A stretch of DNA of 64,000 nt from contig NZ_CP157969.1 in the NCBI RefSeq assembly GCF_040215725.1, positions 124,001-188,000 on the forward strand, read 5' to 3'. Origin of the DNA: Rhizobium sp. ZPR4. GTDB lineage: Bacteria > Pseudomonadota > Alphaproteobacteria > Rhizobiales > Rhizobiaceae. Below are positions 7,626 to 15,997 of this stretch, piece by piece; within the stretch, counting starts at the first letter, position 1; each line of letters begins with the position of its first letter. The translations under genes and the position numbers were made by a program. The notes under the pieces are model-generated. The model did not search any database. It had not been told where the DNA came from and saw nothing but the letters and a program-made list of their open reading frames with translations.

Positions 7626-8396
7626 TTAGTGGCGCAGATCCGAAAGGAAGCGCTGAGCTCTGGGATGACGGGGGCTCTTGAAGAATTCCTCGGGAGGCGC
7701 AGTCTCCAGGATCTCGCCGGCATCGATGAACCAGATCCGGTCGGCCACGTCGCGGGCAAAGCCCATTTCGTGGGTAACGCAGAGCATCGTCATCCCTTCA
7801 GCCGCCAGGCTTTTCATGACACTCAGGACTTCGCCGACCATCTCGGGATCAAGCGCACTCGTCGGCTCGTCGAAGAGCATGACCGGCGGCTCCATTGCGA
7901 GGGCGCGGGCGATGGCCACGCGTTGCTGCTGACCGCCTGAAAGCTGGCCTGGATAGGCATTCGCCTTGTCGGCGAGACCGACGCGATCAAGCAATGCGAG
8001 CGCCTTGTCGCGCGCCACTTTCGCCGGCACGCCCTTGACCCGGATTGGCGACATCGAAACATTGTCGACGACGGACAAATGGGGAAACAGGTTGAAATTC
8101 TGGAAGACGAAGCCGATCCGGCTGCGCAGCCGATTGAGCTCGGCAGCGCCCATCGCGGCATGAATATTCTTTCCCTCAAAATCTATCGAACCGCTATTGA
8201 TCTCTTCCAGCCGGTTGATCGTGCGGATCAGTGTCGACTTGCCGGAACCGGACGGTCCGCAAATGACGACAACTTCACCGCGGCTGACATCGGCATTGAT
8301 GTTGTTCAACACCTGATAATGGCCGTAGCTCTTGCAGACCGCGTGAAGACGGATCTCCCGAGCGCCGTCCTGCGGTGCGGGAACTGGGATGCTCAT
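7626..8396 (-). CDS. Polar amino acid-type ABC transporter ATP-binding protein (GlnQ-like)
   Basis: A 256-residue ATPase with Walker [13 protein letters not shown] (about residues 52-63), signature [14 protein letters not shown], Walker [15 protein letters not shown] and the switch histidine in [14 protein letters not shown]. These are characteristic of the GlnQ/HisP class. The start codon overlaps the stop of the upstream permease by four bases (ATGA). It energises the two permeases at 8393-9855 and the receptor at 6758-7594. Confidence 0.93.
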   Translation of the reverse strand: MSIPVPAPQDGAREIRLHAVCKSYGHYQVLNNINADVSRGEVVVICGPSGSGKSTLIRTINRLEEINSGSIDFEGKNIHAAMGAAELNRLRSRIGFVFQNFNLFPHLSVVDNVSMSPIRVKGVPAKVARDKALALLDRVGLADKANAYPGQLSGGQQQRVAIARALAMEPPVMLFDEPTSALDPEMVGEVLSVMKSLAAEGMTMLCVTHEMGFARDVADRIWFIDAGEILETAPPEEFFKSPRHPRAQRFLSDLRH

Positions 8397-9151
8397 AGCT
8401 GCTCCGTGAATGTTTTTAAGGGAACGACATCGCTGCGCAGCTGTATCTTCCGTGGTCCGGCTCGCCGCCGGGCAATCCGCCGTTCAACGCTGTTTGCGAC
8501 ATGGGTCAGGCTCCAGCAGAGCGCATAGTAGACAACGGCGAGGATGAAGAAGACCTGGAAGGGTTGCGACAGCAGCTGGTTGTTCACCTGGCTTGCCGCG
8601 AAAGTCAGGTCCGGCACGTTGATGATGTAGCCGAGCGTCGTGTCCTTGATCGTCGAAACGAACGTCGAGATCATGCTCGGGATCATGTTGTAGAGCGCCT
8701 GCGGCAGGATCACGAAACGCATCGCGCCGATGTAACTGTGGCCAAGTGCTCTCGCAGCATCCATCTGCCCCTGGCCGAGCGAGACGATACCGGCGCGAAC
8801 GACCTCGCTCAGGAACGCGCCCTCATAGATGATGAGCGTTACCAGCATGATCAGGAAACTTGGGACATCCGCCCCCGTCCATAGCGGAACGATGAAATAG
8901 CACCAGAGGATCAACATCAGCAGCGGAACGCCACGCGTGACGTAGACGAGGCCGGTTGCCGGCCATCTGAGAACCGCCCATTTGGAAAGACGGGCCATGG
9001 CAAGCAGAATACTGACGGGGAATGCGAGCGCGATGGCAAGCGCCGAAAGGATGAGCGTATTGGCAAGACCGCCCAGCGGGCCATTGGGATACTGGCCGAT
9101 CAGCAGCAGAAGCCAATAATCATGGATGATCTTGATGATATCCTGGATCAC
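8393..9151 (-). CDS. Amino acid-type ABC transporter permease, subunit 2
   Basis: A 252-residue HisM/GlnP-like inner-membrane protein with about five hydrophobic segments. The EAA loop contains [19 protein letters not shown], which docks on the ATPase. GTG start at 9151 overlaps the preceding stop (GTGA). Two different permease genes in one operon imply a heterodimeric channel. Confidence 0.92.
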   Translation of the reverse strand: MIQDIIKIIHDYWLLLLIGQYPNGPLGGLANTLILSALAIALAFPVSILLAMARLSKWAVLRWPATGLVYVTRGVPLLMLILWCYFIVPLWTGADVPSFLIMLVTLIIYEGAFLSEVVRAGIVSLGQGQMDAARALGHSYIGAMRFVILPQALYNMIPSMISTFVSTIKDTTLGYIINVPDLTFAASQVNNQLLSQPFQVFFILAVVYYALCWSLTHVANSVERRIARRRAGPRKIQLRSDVVPLKTFTEQL

Positions 9152-9855
9152 GCGCGCGCCCTCCGCACCGGATCGCTGCGCAGGGAGATATATGCGCCGA
9201 AGGCCATGATGATGAGGGAGAAGAAGAGATAGATGACCGTACCGATCAGATAGATCTCGAAAGTGCGGAAACTGACATTGTCGATTTCCTTGACAGCATG
9301 CGTAAGTTCTGACGCACCTACGACGATCGCGAGACTGCTGTTCTTGAACAGCGATACGCTGTGATTGATGAGCGGCGGCAGGGCATTGCGCACGCCCTGG
9401 GGCATGATGACGAAACGCATGGCCGAAATGTAGCCATGCCCGAGCGCCTTGGCCGCTTCCATCTGCCCTGGGCCGACCGACCGCAGCCCGGAGCGCAAAT
9501 CCTCACTGAAATAAGCGGCCTGGCACAGCCCCAGGCCTATGATGGCGAAGATCGCCTCGGCATTGTGGTCGGCAAGCCAGTCGGTGACGCCTTGCGGCAT
9601 CAGCGTATAGATCCCGAAATACCAGAACATCAGCTGCACCAGCGTCGGCACGTTGCGATGGTAGGAGACGTAGGCTTTCACGATCGGCTCGCCGATGCGA
9701 AGCGGCGAGACCCGGAGGGCAAAAAGCAGGATGGCCAGCGTCATCGCAAGGAGCCAGGAGCCGATATAGATGACGAAGGTCATCTCGATGCCCTGCAAGA
9801 GCATCGCGACGTAATCCGGATTCCTCAGGATGGCCGACAGATCGAACCCGCTCAC
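9148..9855 (-). CDS. Amino acid-type ABC transporter permease, subunit 1
   Basis: A 235-residue HisQ/GlnP-like permease with several membrane segments and the EAA-type loop AKALGHGYISAMRFVIMPQG. GTG start at 9855 overlaps the SDR stop codon by four bases, so SDR, permease 1, permease 2 and ATPase are translationally coupled. Confidence 0.92.
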   Translation of the reverse strand: MSGFDLSAILRNPDYVAMLLQGIEMTFVIYIGSWLLAMTLAILLFALRVSPLRIGEPIVKAYVSYHRNVPTLVQLMFWYFGIYTLMPQGVTDWLADHNAEAIFAIIGLGLCQAAYFSEDLRSGLRSVGPGQMEAAKALGHGYISAMRFVIMPQGVRNALPPLINHSVSLFKNSSLAIVVGASELTHAVKEIDNVSFRTFEIYLIGTVIYLFFSLIIMAFGAYISLRSDPVRRARA

Positions 9856-10631
9856 CGCTTCGCACCTTCCGCATCATAGGTGGCGGCGGATGTCTCGGGC
9901 TTTGCCGTCTGCAGGCCGCCCATCACCTGCAATGTCGGGGTGATCTCCATATGACCGATATTGACCGCGACCGGCGCTGAAATCGCAAAGGCGATCGCAT
10001 CCGCGATATCGGCCGCCTGCGGCAGCTCGAACCCGTCAATGAAGCGTTCGCGCACGCTCGGGTCATCACCATGGACGTGGTTGAAGATATCGGTCGCAAC
10101 ACGACCAGGGCAGATCTCGGTGACGCGGACCCGCTTGCCGAATGCATCGATGCGCAGCTGGTTCGACAGCATGGCGACGCCAGCCTTGACGGCATGATAA
10201 GTTGAATTGCCGCCGAAATTGTAGTTTCCGGCAATCGAGGAGATGTTGATGACGTGCCCGCGGTCGCGAGTCACCATCCCCGGCACGACCAGACGGCAGA
10301 TATGCAGCACGGCGCGAAGATTGACATCGATGAGGAGATCGATGTCTTCCTCGTCCGCCTGAAGGAATTTCTTCGGCCGGTCGACGCCGGCATTGTTGAC
10401 CAGAATGTCGAACTGAACCCGGTTGGCAAGATCGGCGATTGCGGCGCGATCCGACACATCGATGACGTGGGCGATGCATCCCGTGCGCTCGGCCAGTTCC
10501 TTCAGGGCACCGGCACTGCGGGCAATCGCATGCACCTCTATGCCCTCGCGGCAAAACCGCTCCACCACGGCGGCGCCGATACCGGAGGAGGCGCCAGTGA
10601 CCAGCGCGGTCTTGTAATCGGAGAATGGCAT
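9852..10631 (-). CDS. SDR-family NAD(P)-dependent oxidoreductase (YdfG-like)
   Basis: A 259-residue classical short-chain dehydrogenase. Nucleotide-binding motif TGASSGIG sits near residue 13, then NNAG (about residue 86), the catalytic serine in ISSIAGNYNFGG and the YHAVK active-site Tyr/Lys. PGRVATDIF is typical of YdfG-type 3-hydroxy acid dehydrogenases. It is the first gene of the operon; AGGGGATC precedes its ATG. It probably oxidises a hydroxy acid brought in by the co-transcribed transporter, producing an oxo acid for the RraA-like aldolase. Divergent transcription from the LysR gene at 10874 indicates control from the shared intergenic region. Confidence 0.88.
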   Translation of the reverse strand: MPFSDYKTALVTGASSGIGAAVVERFCREGIEVHAIARSAGALKELAERTGCIAHVIDVSDRAAIADLANRVQFDILVNNAGVDRPKKFLQADEEDIDLLIDVNLRAVLHICRLVVPGMVTRDRGHVINISSIAGNYNFGGNSTYHAVKAGVAMLSNQLRIDAFGKRVRVTEICPGRVATDIFNHVHGDDPSVRERFIDGFELPQAADIADAIAFAISAPVAVNIGHMEITPTLQVMGGLQTAKPETSAATYDAEGAKR

Positions 10632-10873
10632 TCTGATCCCCTTTTTGTTGGTTTGGACATTAGCGGAGCTTCAACTCCTTGCCTAAGACCGATTACTTTT
10701 GGAGTAATAAGCAACTTTTATGGAGATGTGCCGGCCGCAAGCGGACTGGCCATCGCTGCGGGCGATTGCACTTTTCTGCAAGAGCCGGCATGGCGTTCCG
10801 ACATCAGCCTGCGTTGCAAAACAGATGCGCGTCTGCAAACATGCCCCGCCAAAACAGAACAGTAATCGATGCC
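10632..10873. promoter_or_regulatory. Divergent intergenic region (SDR operon / LysR gene)
   Basis: Some 240 bp separate the divergent starts, the usual arrangement for a LysR regulator and its target operon. The stretch next to the SDR start (about 10640-10720) is AT-richer. I could not single out a convincing T-N11-A box or -35/-10 pair. Confidence 0.4.
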
Positions 10874-11779
10874 ATGGATATCAGACGCTTCAAATCCTTC
10901 ATTGCCATCGTCGATAGCGGCAGCATTACGCGGGCCGCCGATATCCTGCATCTCGCCCAGCCGGCTCTGAGCCAGCAATTGGCGGCGCTCGAGGAACATT
11001 TCGGCCAGAAACTCCTGATCCGGAGCCAGCAGGGCGTCAGCATGACCGATGCCGGGCACGCGGTTTATCGGCACGCGCAGATCATTCTGCGTCAGATGGA
11101 ACAGGCGCAAGCCGATGCCGCCGCTGCCGGCAATTCGCTTGCCGGACGCGTCTCGGTCGGCCTCGTGCCCTTCAGCAGCGCCGCCACGCTTTCCGTCGAC
11201 CTTCTGGCGGAGACACGCAAGAGGCACCCCGGAATTCTGCTTCATCTGACGGAGAGCGTCGGCCAGACCTATAGCCAGATGATCATGACCGGCCGGCTGG
11301 AAATGGCCCTGATCCACGGCACGGGGCCGATCAAAGGCGTGCGGTTCGAGCCGATCCTCCGGGAAGAATTCTACCTCGTTGCCCATCGCAATTTCGCGAT
11401 CGATTCAGACCAGAAACCCGTGCCCGTTAGCGCACTCGATGGGATGCCGATGCTGTTGCCGCCGGCTTACAATTTCGTACGCCGGGCCGTCGATGCCGCC
11501 TTCACGCGCAGCCGCATCAATCTCAAGGTCGTGGCCGAAGTCGAAATCGTGCGAACGCTGGCGCGCGCCGTCGGCAGCGGACTAGGCGCGACCATCATGC
11601 CGAAGGCGATCGCCGACCGCATCGTGTCGGAATCGAGCGAGCCTCTCGTCTGCCGGCTGATCTCGCCGCGGATCGAGGAAACGCTGTCGCTTTGCACCTC
11701 CGATCAGAATTCGCTGTCGGAGCCTGCATTTGCCGTCAAGGACATCCTCGTCGAGCTGACCGAGCAGTTGAAAGTCTAA
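10874..11779 (+). CDS. LysR-family transcriptional regulator
   Basis: A 301-residue LysR regulator. The winged helix-turn-helix at residues 1-60 contains SGSITRAADILHLAQPALSQ, and the C-terminal periplasmic-binding-like effector domain follows. The start at 10874 (MDIRRFKSF) matches where LysR proteins normally begin; the open frame extends upstream to 10679 without LysR similarity. The domain pattern is closest to the Nac/CbbR-like group. It is divergent from the SDR/ABC/RraA operon and most likely its activator. A strong hairpin follows its stop codon. Confidence 0.9.
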   Translation: MDIRRFKSFIAIVDSGSITRAADILHLAQPALSQQLAALEEHFGQKLLIRSQQGVSMTDAGHAVYRHAQIILRQMEQAQADAAAAGNSLAGRVSVGLVPFSSAATLSVDLLAETRKRHPGILLHLTESVGQTYSQMIMTGRLEMALIHGTGPIKGVRFEPILREEFYLVAHRNFAIDSDQKPVPVSALDGMPMLLPPAYNFVRRAVDAAFTRSRINLKVVAEVEIVRTLARAVGSGLGATIMPKAIADRIVSESSEPLVCRLISPRIEETLSLCTSDQNSLSEPAFAVKDILVELTEQLKV

Positions 11780-11780
11780 A

Positions 11781-11809
11781 GCTTCCGACCCGGAAATCGG
11801 GCCGGAAGC
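11781..11809. terminator. Bidirectional hairpin between convergent genes
   Basis: GCTTCCG-A-CCCG / GAAAT / CGGG-C-CGGAAGC forms an 11-bp stem with one opposed mismatch pair. It lies 2 bp after the LysR stop and 16 bp before the aminotransferase stop on the other strand. There is no long T tract, but position and stability fit a shared terminator. Confidence 0.65.
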
Positions 11810-11824
11810 GTGTAACATCGCCGC

Positions 11825-13030
11825 TCAGCGCATATCGCGGCAGAACTCAGCGATACGGGCGCAGCCCTCGCCCAGCTTCTCCATGCTCGTCGCATAGGAG
11901 ATGCGGAAATAGGGGCTCATGCCGTAAGCGGAACCCTGCACCGTCGCGACATGGTGCTCATCGACCAGCGCCATGACGAAATCGACGTCCGTCTCGATCT
12001 TGCGTCCGCCCTTGGTGGTCTTGCCGATCAGGCCGGACATATTGGGATAGATGTAGAAGGCGCCTTCCGGCTTGTGGCAGCGCAGTCCATCGACCTTCGA
12101 CAGTTGATCGAGAACGAAGTCGCGCCTTTCCCTGTAGATTGCTGCCCGCTCCTTCAAAAGATCCTGGGGACCTTCCAGCGCCGCGATCGCCGCCGCCTGC
12201 GTGACGGTTGCAATGCCGCCGCTGTTCTGACCGTTGACGTTGCTGATCGCGGCAATCAATTCCTTCGATCCGCTGGCGCAATATCCAAGACGCCAGCCGG
12301 TCATGGCATAGGCCTTCGAGACGCCGTTCATCGTCAGGACCCGATCGTAGAGCCTGGGTTCGGCATCGGCGATCGTGCAGAATTCGAACCCGTCATAGAC
12401 GAGGTGCTCGTAGATATCGTCGGTGAGTATCCAGACATCCGGATGGCGCAGCATGACCTCGGCGATCGCGGCCATTTCCGCGCGCGAGCAGGCTGCACCA
12501 GTCGGATTGTTCGGAAAATTCAGGAGAAGCCATTTGGTGCGCGGCGTGATCGCCGCCTCGAGGTCCTCCGGACGCAGTTTGAACCCGGCCTGCTCGAAGC
12601 AGGGGACAACAACCGGGACGCCGCCGGCAAATTTGACGATGTCGGCGTAGCTGACCCACGACGGCGTGGGAATAATGACCTCGTCGCCCGGATTGCAGGT
12701 GGCCAGCATCGCATTAAAGATCACCTGCTTGCCGCCACCGGAAACGACGATCTGGCTTGCATCGTAATCGAGGTTGTTGTCGCGCTTGAATTTTCGGCTG
12801 ATCGCGGCCTTCAGCGCCGGCGTGCCGTCCATCGGCGGATATTTGGTATCGCCGCCGAGTGCAGCCGCGTGCGCTGCCTCGATCGCATGGGCGGGGGTCG
12901 GGAAATCCGGCTCCCCGGATGAAAGGCTGACAACCTTGATGCCCTTGGCGGCCAGTTCGCGGGCGCGCTGGGTCATGGCGGCGGAGGCGGAGATGGAAAC
13001 GTTCTTCAGGCGATCGGCTGTGGAGGGCAT
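11825..13030 (-). CDS. PLP-dependent class I/II aminotransferase (aspartate aminotransferase-like)
   Basis: A 401-residue fold-type I aminotransferase. It carries SLSSGEPDFPTPAHAIEAA near the N-terminus, NFPNNPTGAACSRAEM, the PLP Schiff-base lysine in GVSKAYAMTGWRLGY (about residue 237) and the C-terminal substrate-carboxylate arginine in PYFRISYATS. Such proteins use 2-oxoglutarate or another oxo acid as amino acceptor in the cytoplasm. It is the last gene of the biotin carboxylase/PxpABC-like operon, 46 bp after the YcsF-like gene, so the pathway product is probably an amino acid or its oxo acid. Substrate specificity cannot be read from sequence. Confidence 0.88.
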   Translation of the reverse strand: MPSTADRLKNVSISASAAMTQRARELAAKGIKVVSLSSGEPDFPTPAHAIEAAHAAALGGDTKYPPMDGTPALKAAISRKFKRDNNLDYDASQIVVSGGGKQVIFNAMLATCNPGDEVIIPTPSWVSYADIVKFAGGVPVVVPCFEQAGFKLRPEDLEAAITPRTKWLLLNFPNNPTGAACSRAEMAAIAEVMLRHPDVWILTDDIYEHLVYDGFEFCTIADAEPRLYDRVLTMNGVSKAYAMTGWRLGYCASGSKELIAAISNVNGQNSGGIATVTQAAAIAALEGPQDLLKERAAIYRERRDFVLDQLSKVDGLRCHKPEGAFYIYPNMSGLIGKTTKGGRKIETDVDFVMALVDEHHVATVQGSAYGMSPYFRISYATSMEKLGEGCARIAEFCRDMR

Positions 13031-13076
13031 TGGCGTGCTCTTTCAGTGGAAATGAAAACTTGGTGGCCGGAGGCGA

Positions 13077-13844
13077 TCAGGATGCAAGTTCTGCCGCGGG
13101 CGCGAGGGTCGCACCAGAAGCCTCGATTTCGCTGCGGATGATACGGGCAAGGTCGAGCGAGCCGGGCGTATCGCTGTGGACGAGGATCGACCGGGCCGGC
13201 ATTTCAAGCGTGCTGCCGTCGATCGCCTCGACGGTCCCATCCGTCAGAAAGCGACGCACCCGTTTGCGAACCGCGGCCTCGTCCTTAACCAGCGCGCCCG
13301 GCAGACCGCGGGTGACGAGCCTGCCGTCGGCATCATAGGCGCGGTCGGCCAGAAACAGCGCCAGCGTCTTGAGTTTCGCGCGCCTTGCCGCCTTTTCGAT
13401 TTCACTGCCCGACGTCACGAAGACGACCAGACGCGGATCGACCGTGGAGATGGCATTCATCATCAGATCGGCGAGCGCCGCATCGCGGTTGACCATATTG
13501 CCCATGGCCGCATGAAAGCTGAAATGTCCGACGGTCATGCCCTCGCTCCTGGCGATCGCAATCAGCGCGCCGAGCTGGTAAAGCATCTGCTGCCGAAGCT
13601 CGTCCGGCTGGAACGGCATCTCGCGCCGGCCGAAACCGGATCGGTCCGGCAGGCCCGGATGCGCGCCGATGCCGACACCGTTCTCCTTCGCGAGACGCAC
13701 CATGCGCGCCATCGTTTCCGGGTCACCGCCATGAAAACCGCAGGCGATGTTGGCAGACGACACGATCTTCATCATCGCCTCGTCATCGCATAGCCGATAA
13801 GGACCGAAACCTTCGCCCATGTCGGAATTCAGATCGATTTTCAC
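13077..13844 (-). CDS. pxpA: LamB/YcsF family protein (5-oxoprolinase subunit A, PxpA-like)
   Basis: A 255-residue LamB/YcsF protein. The N-terminus MKIDLNSDMGEGFGPY and the metal-site stretches SSANIACGFHGGDPETM and IGAHPGLPDRSGFGRREM are the family signature. PxpA acts with PxpB and PxpC in ATP-dependent 5-oxoproline hydrolysis; homologues of both follow in this operon. GTG start at 13844 has GAGGAG upstream. The presence of a linked biotin carboxylase and biotin carrier suggests this paralogue may serve a carboxylase variant rather than plain 5-oxoprolinase. Confidence 0.88.
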   Translation of the reverse strand: MKIDLNSDMGEGFGPYRLCDDEAMMKIVSSANIACGFHGGDPETMARMVRLAKENGVGIGAHPGLPDRSGFGRREMPFQPDELRQQMLYQLGALIAIARSEGMTVGHFSFHAAMGNMVNRDAALADLMMNAISTVDPRLVVFVTSGSEIEKAARRAKLKTLALFLADRAYDADGRLVTRGLPGALVKDEAAVRKRVRRFLTDGTVEAIDGSTLEMPARSILVHSDTPGSLDLARIIRSEIEASGATLAPAAELAS

Positions 13845-13875
13845 CTGCTCCTCCTCTTGGTCCCTGCCACTCTCA

Positions 13876-14871
13876 TCAGGCCATCGCCTTCAAGGCGCGC
13901 TTGACCATTTGCGACGTTCGCCTGACGTCCCCGACATAGCGGGCCACGGCCTGTTCAACCGCACGCGCCTCCGCATGCGTCGAGCGGACGAAGCGGAGTC
14001 GGGTGCCGATACGCGCCTGGCCGAGCCGCCACAGATCGCATTCGATGACGCCGGCGATCTTCGGATAGCCACCCGCGGTATTGGCATCGCTCATCTGGAT
14101 GATCGGCTCGCCGGCCGGGGGCACCTGGATCACGCCGGGCACCACGCCATGCGAGCGCATTTCGACCGTCGCCGTCGGCTTGATCGGTTCGCCGGACAGG
14201 CGATAGCCGGTGCGGTCGCTGCTCGACGATATCCTCCAGCTCTGGCTCCAGAAGGCCTCGCCATCCCCGGCGAACAACTCATGCTCGCCGGCCGGTATCG
14301 CACGGATCGGCAACGCGCCGTCGATCATGGCCGGGAAAAAGTCGCGCAAGGCGATCGCAGGCTCGACAACGGCAAGACCACTTGCCGGCAGGGGGAGCGC
14401 ATCGGCGGATGTGCCAAATTCAATCCGGTCGCCCTTGATGAGCGCGCGACCGGCATTGCCGCCAAAGCCGCCGCGCAGGGACGTGCTGCGCGAGCCCATG
14501 AGAACCGGCACATCCAGCCCTCCACGGAAGACGATGTAAGCACGTGCTAACCTAAGTGGCTGCCTTAGCTCGAGGATCTGGCCCGGCTCGGCGACGTGCG
14601 TGCACCAGGCAATCAGCTCCCGTCCGTCCAGTACGGGGCTGCCATCCGCACCCGTGACGGCAAAGACGCCGCCCGTCACGAACTGTAGTTTGAACGGAAA
14701 GGTCTGAACCTCTATCGCAGCCGCATCGTCGTCGTTGCCAACAAGGATATTGCCGATCTTCACCGCAAGAGGGTCCATCGCGCCGCTGGCTGTGACGCCG
14801 ATGTCGCGATAGCCGGGACGGCCGAGATCCTGGATCGTGTTGAATGGGCCGGTTTCAATGATCTCGATCAT
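13876..14871 (-). CDS. pxpC: Biotin-dependent carboxyltransferase family / 5-oxoprolinase subunit C (PxpC, KipA-like)
   Basis: A 331-residue KipA/AHS2-domain protein. IQDLGRPGYRDIGVTASGAM at the N-terminus and SRSTSLRGGFGGNAGRALIKGD are family hallmarks, as is IQVPPAGEPIIQMSDANTAGGYP in the C-terminal half (given here only as a marker of AHS2). The same fold forms half of the carboxyltransferase domain of urea carboxylase. Its start overlaps the PxpB stop by four bases, as expected for two proteins that form one complex. It is either a 5-oxoprolinase subunit or half of a carboxyltransferase using the linked biotin carrier. Confidence 0.88.
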   Translation of the reverse strand: MIEIIETGPFNTIQDLGRPGYRDIGVTASGAMDPLAVKIGNILVGNDDDAAAIEVQTFPFKLQFVTGGVFAVTGADGSPVLDGRELIAWCTHVAEPGQILELRQPLRLARAYIVFRGGLDVPVLMGSRSTSLRGGFGGNAGRALIKGDRIEFGTSADALPLPASGLAVVEPAIALRDFFPAMIDGALPIRAIPAGEHELFAGDGEAFWSQSWRISSSSDRTGYRLSGEPIKPTATVEMRSHGVVPGVIQVPPAGEPIIQMSDANTAGGYPKIAGVIECDLWRLGQARIGTRLRFVRSTHAEARAVEQAVARYVGDVRRTSQMVKRALKAMA

Positions 14872-15575
14872 AGCTCGATCCTTGCCGGCAGAAAGCGGAC
14901 GATATCGCCGGGCATCATCAAAGCCGGCGTCGCTGAGGTCGGATCGAACATCTGCAGCTCGGCGTGGCCGAGGGAATTCCAGCCATTCGGGCCAGTTAGC
15001 ATCGCAACGCCCGTTTGCATTCCACCGATCGTGACGCTGCCCTTCTCCATCCTGAGCGATGGAACGGTCTTGCGTGGCATATAGATGCGCGGATCGAGCC
15101 CGTGCAGATAGCCGAAACCGGGAGCGCTCCCCAAGGCGAAGACGCGGTAGCTCGCCTCGTGATGCAGGCGCACGACCTCACGGTCGCTCAAGCCGCAAAA
15201 GTCGCAGATGGCGGGAAGATCGATTGCATAGGCGCCACCATAGTGAACCGGGATTTCGATGACTTTTCCCGCGAGGTCCAAGCTCTCGGCGTTGTTCCAT
15301 GCCTCAAGAAGCCGGAGCGTGACCAGATCGGGGTCCTCCGGCGTCTCCTTGAGGATCGCCAGGAGATTGGTCATTCCGGGGATTACTTCCGCTATATCGG
15401 TCCAGCCCCTCACCGTCCGCGCCAAAGCCCAGATCCATCGCTGCGCGGGCAAATCGAATTCGCCCGGCGCTTCCAGCAAGAAAGATCGCGTGCCGATGCA
15501 GGAAATCCGTGCCCGGCCCTTGGCGGCGGGAACGATTTCGCGCGACGAGGTGATGGTGTTCGACGTAGCAATCAT
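14868..15575 (-). CDS. pxpB: Allophanate hydrolase subunit 1-like / 5-oxoprolinase subunit B (PxpB, KipI-like)
   Basis: A 235-residue KipI/AHS1-domain protein with VIEIPVHYGGAYAIDL and GFGYLHGLDPRIYMPRK, both diagnostic. It would pair with the KipA-like protein to form a composite active site. Start and stop both overlap neighbouring genes by four bases, making a tightly coupled cluster. Confidence 0.88.
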   Translation of the reverse strand: MIATSNTITSSREIVPAAKGRARISCIGTRSFLLEAPGEFDLPAQRWIWALARTVRGWTDIAEVIPGMTNLLAILKETPEDPDLVTLRLLEAWNNAESLDLAGKVIEIPVHYGGAYAIDLPAICDFCGLSDREVVRLHHEASYRVFALGSAPGFGYLHGLDPRIYMPRKTVPSLRMEKGSVTIGGMQTGVAMLTGPNGWNSLGHAELQMFDPTSATPALMMPGDIVRFLPARIEL

Positions 15576-15997
15576 GGCAGCGGCTCGATTTCGAACAGGG
15601 GATCACCGAATCCGACCAGGGTTTCAGGCTCCACCAATTGCCTGGCCAGCGAACCGGATCTGCCGGCGGGAATGGGAAGCAGAACGGAACTAATGCGGAT
15701 AAAGCCGATCACATCCCGGTTTGAGACCCTGCGAGGCAGACGCTCGGCTGCATCGGAATCCGAAGGATGCAATGGATAGAAGTGACCAGCCATTGGCGCT
15801 TTGATGATCGCCATCGGTATCGCCGGCTCGGGCTGCGCATTTCCTGTCAGCTTGATTTGGGCGCCCGCAGCCTTCGAGACGATGATGCGTAGATTACCGC
15901 CCGGTCGCGAAATTTCTATGCCATCGACGCCCGCCGCCGTCAGCGCATCAGCCAGAGCCGCGATGGTCGAAGGATCGCTAAAGTCGATCGCACTCAT
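15572..15997 (-). CDS. Biotin/lipoyl carrier-like protein lacking the biotinylation lysine
   Basis: A 141-residue protein with a BCCP-like layout: an N-terminal helical stretch (DPSTIAALADALTAAGVDG), then IIKAPMAGHFYPLHPSD, which matches the start of biotinyl domains, and a C-terminal GFGDPLFEIEP like the closing strand. Where true carriers have EAMK, this protein reads FIRISSVLL, so no lysine is available for biotin. The start at 15997 has GGAGGG and overlaps the biotin carboxylase stop by four bases (ATGA). It sits between the carboxylase and carboxyltransferase-like genes. It may be a structural or regulatory carrier paralogue rather than a functional carrier. Confidence 0.6.
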   Translation of the reverse strand: MSAIDFSDPSTIAALADALTAAGVDGIEISRPGGNLRIIVSKAAGAQIKLTGNAQPEPAIPMAIIKAPMAGHFYPLHPSDSDAAERLPRRVSNRDVIGFIRISSVLLPIPAGRSGSLARQLVEPETLVGFGDPLFEIEPLP

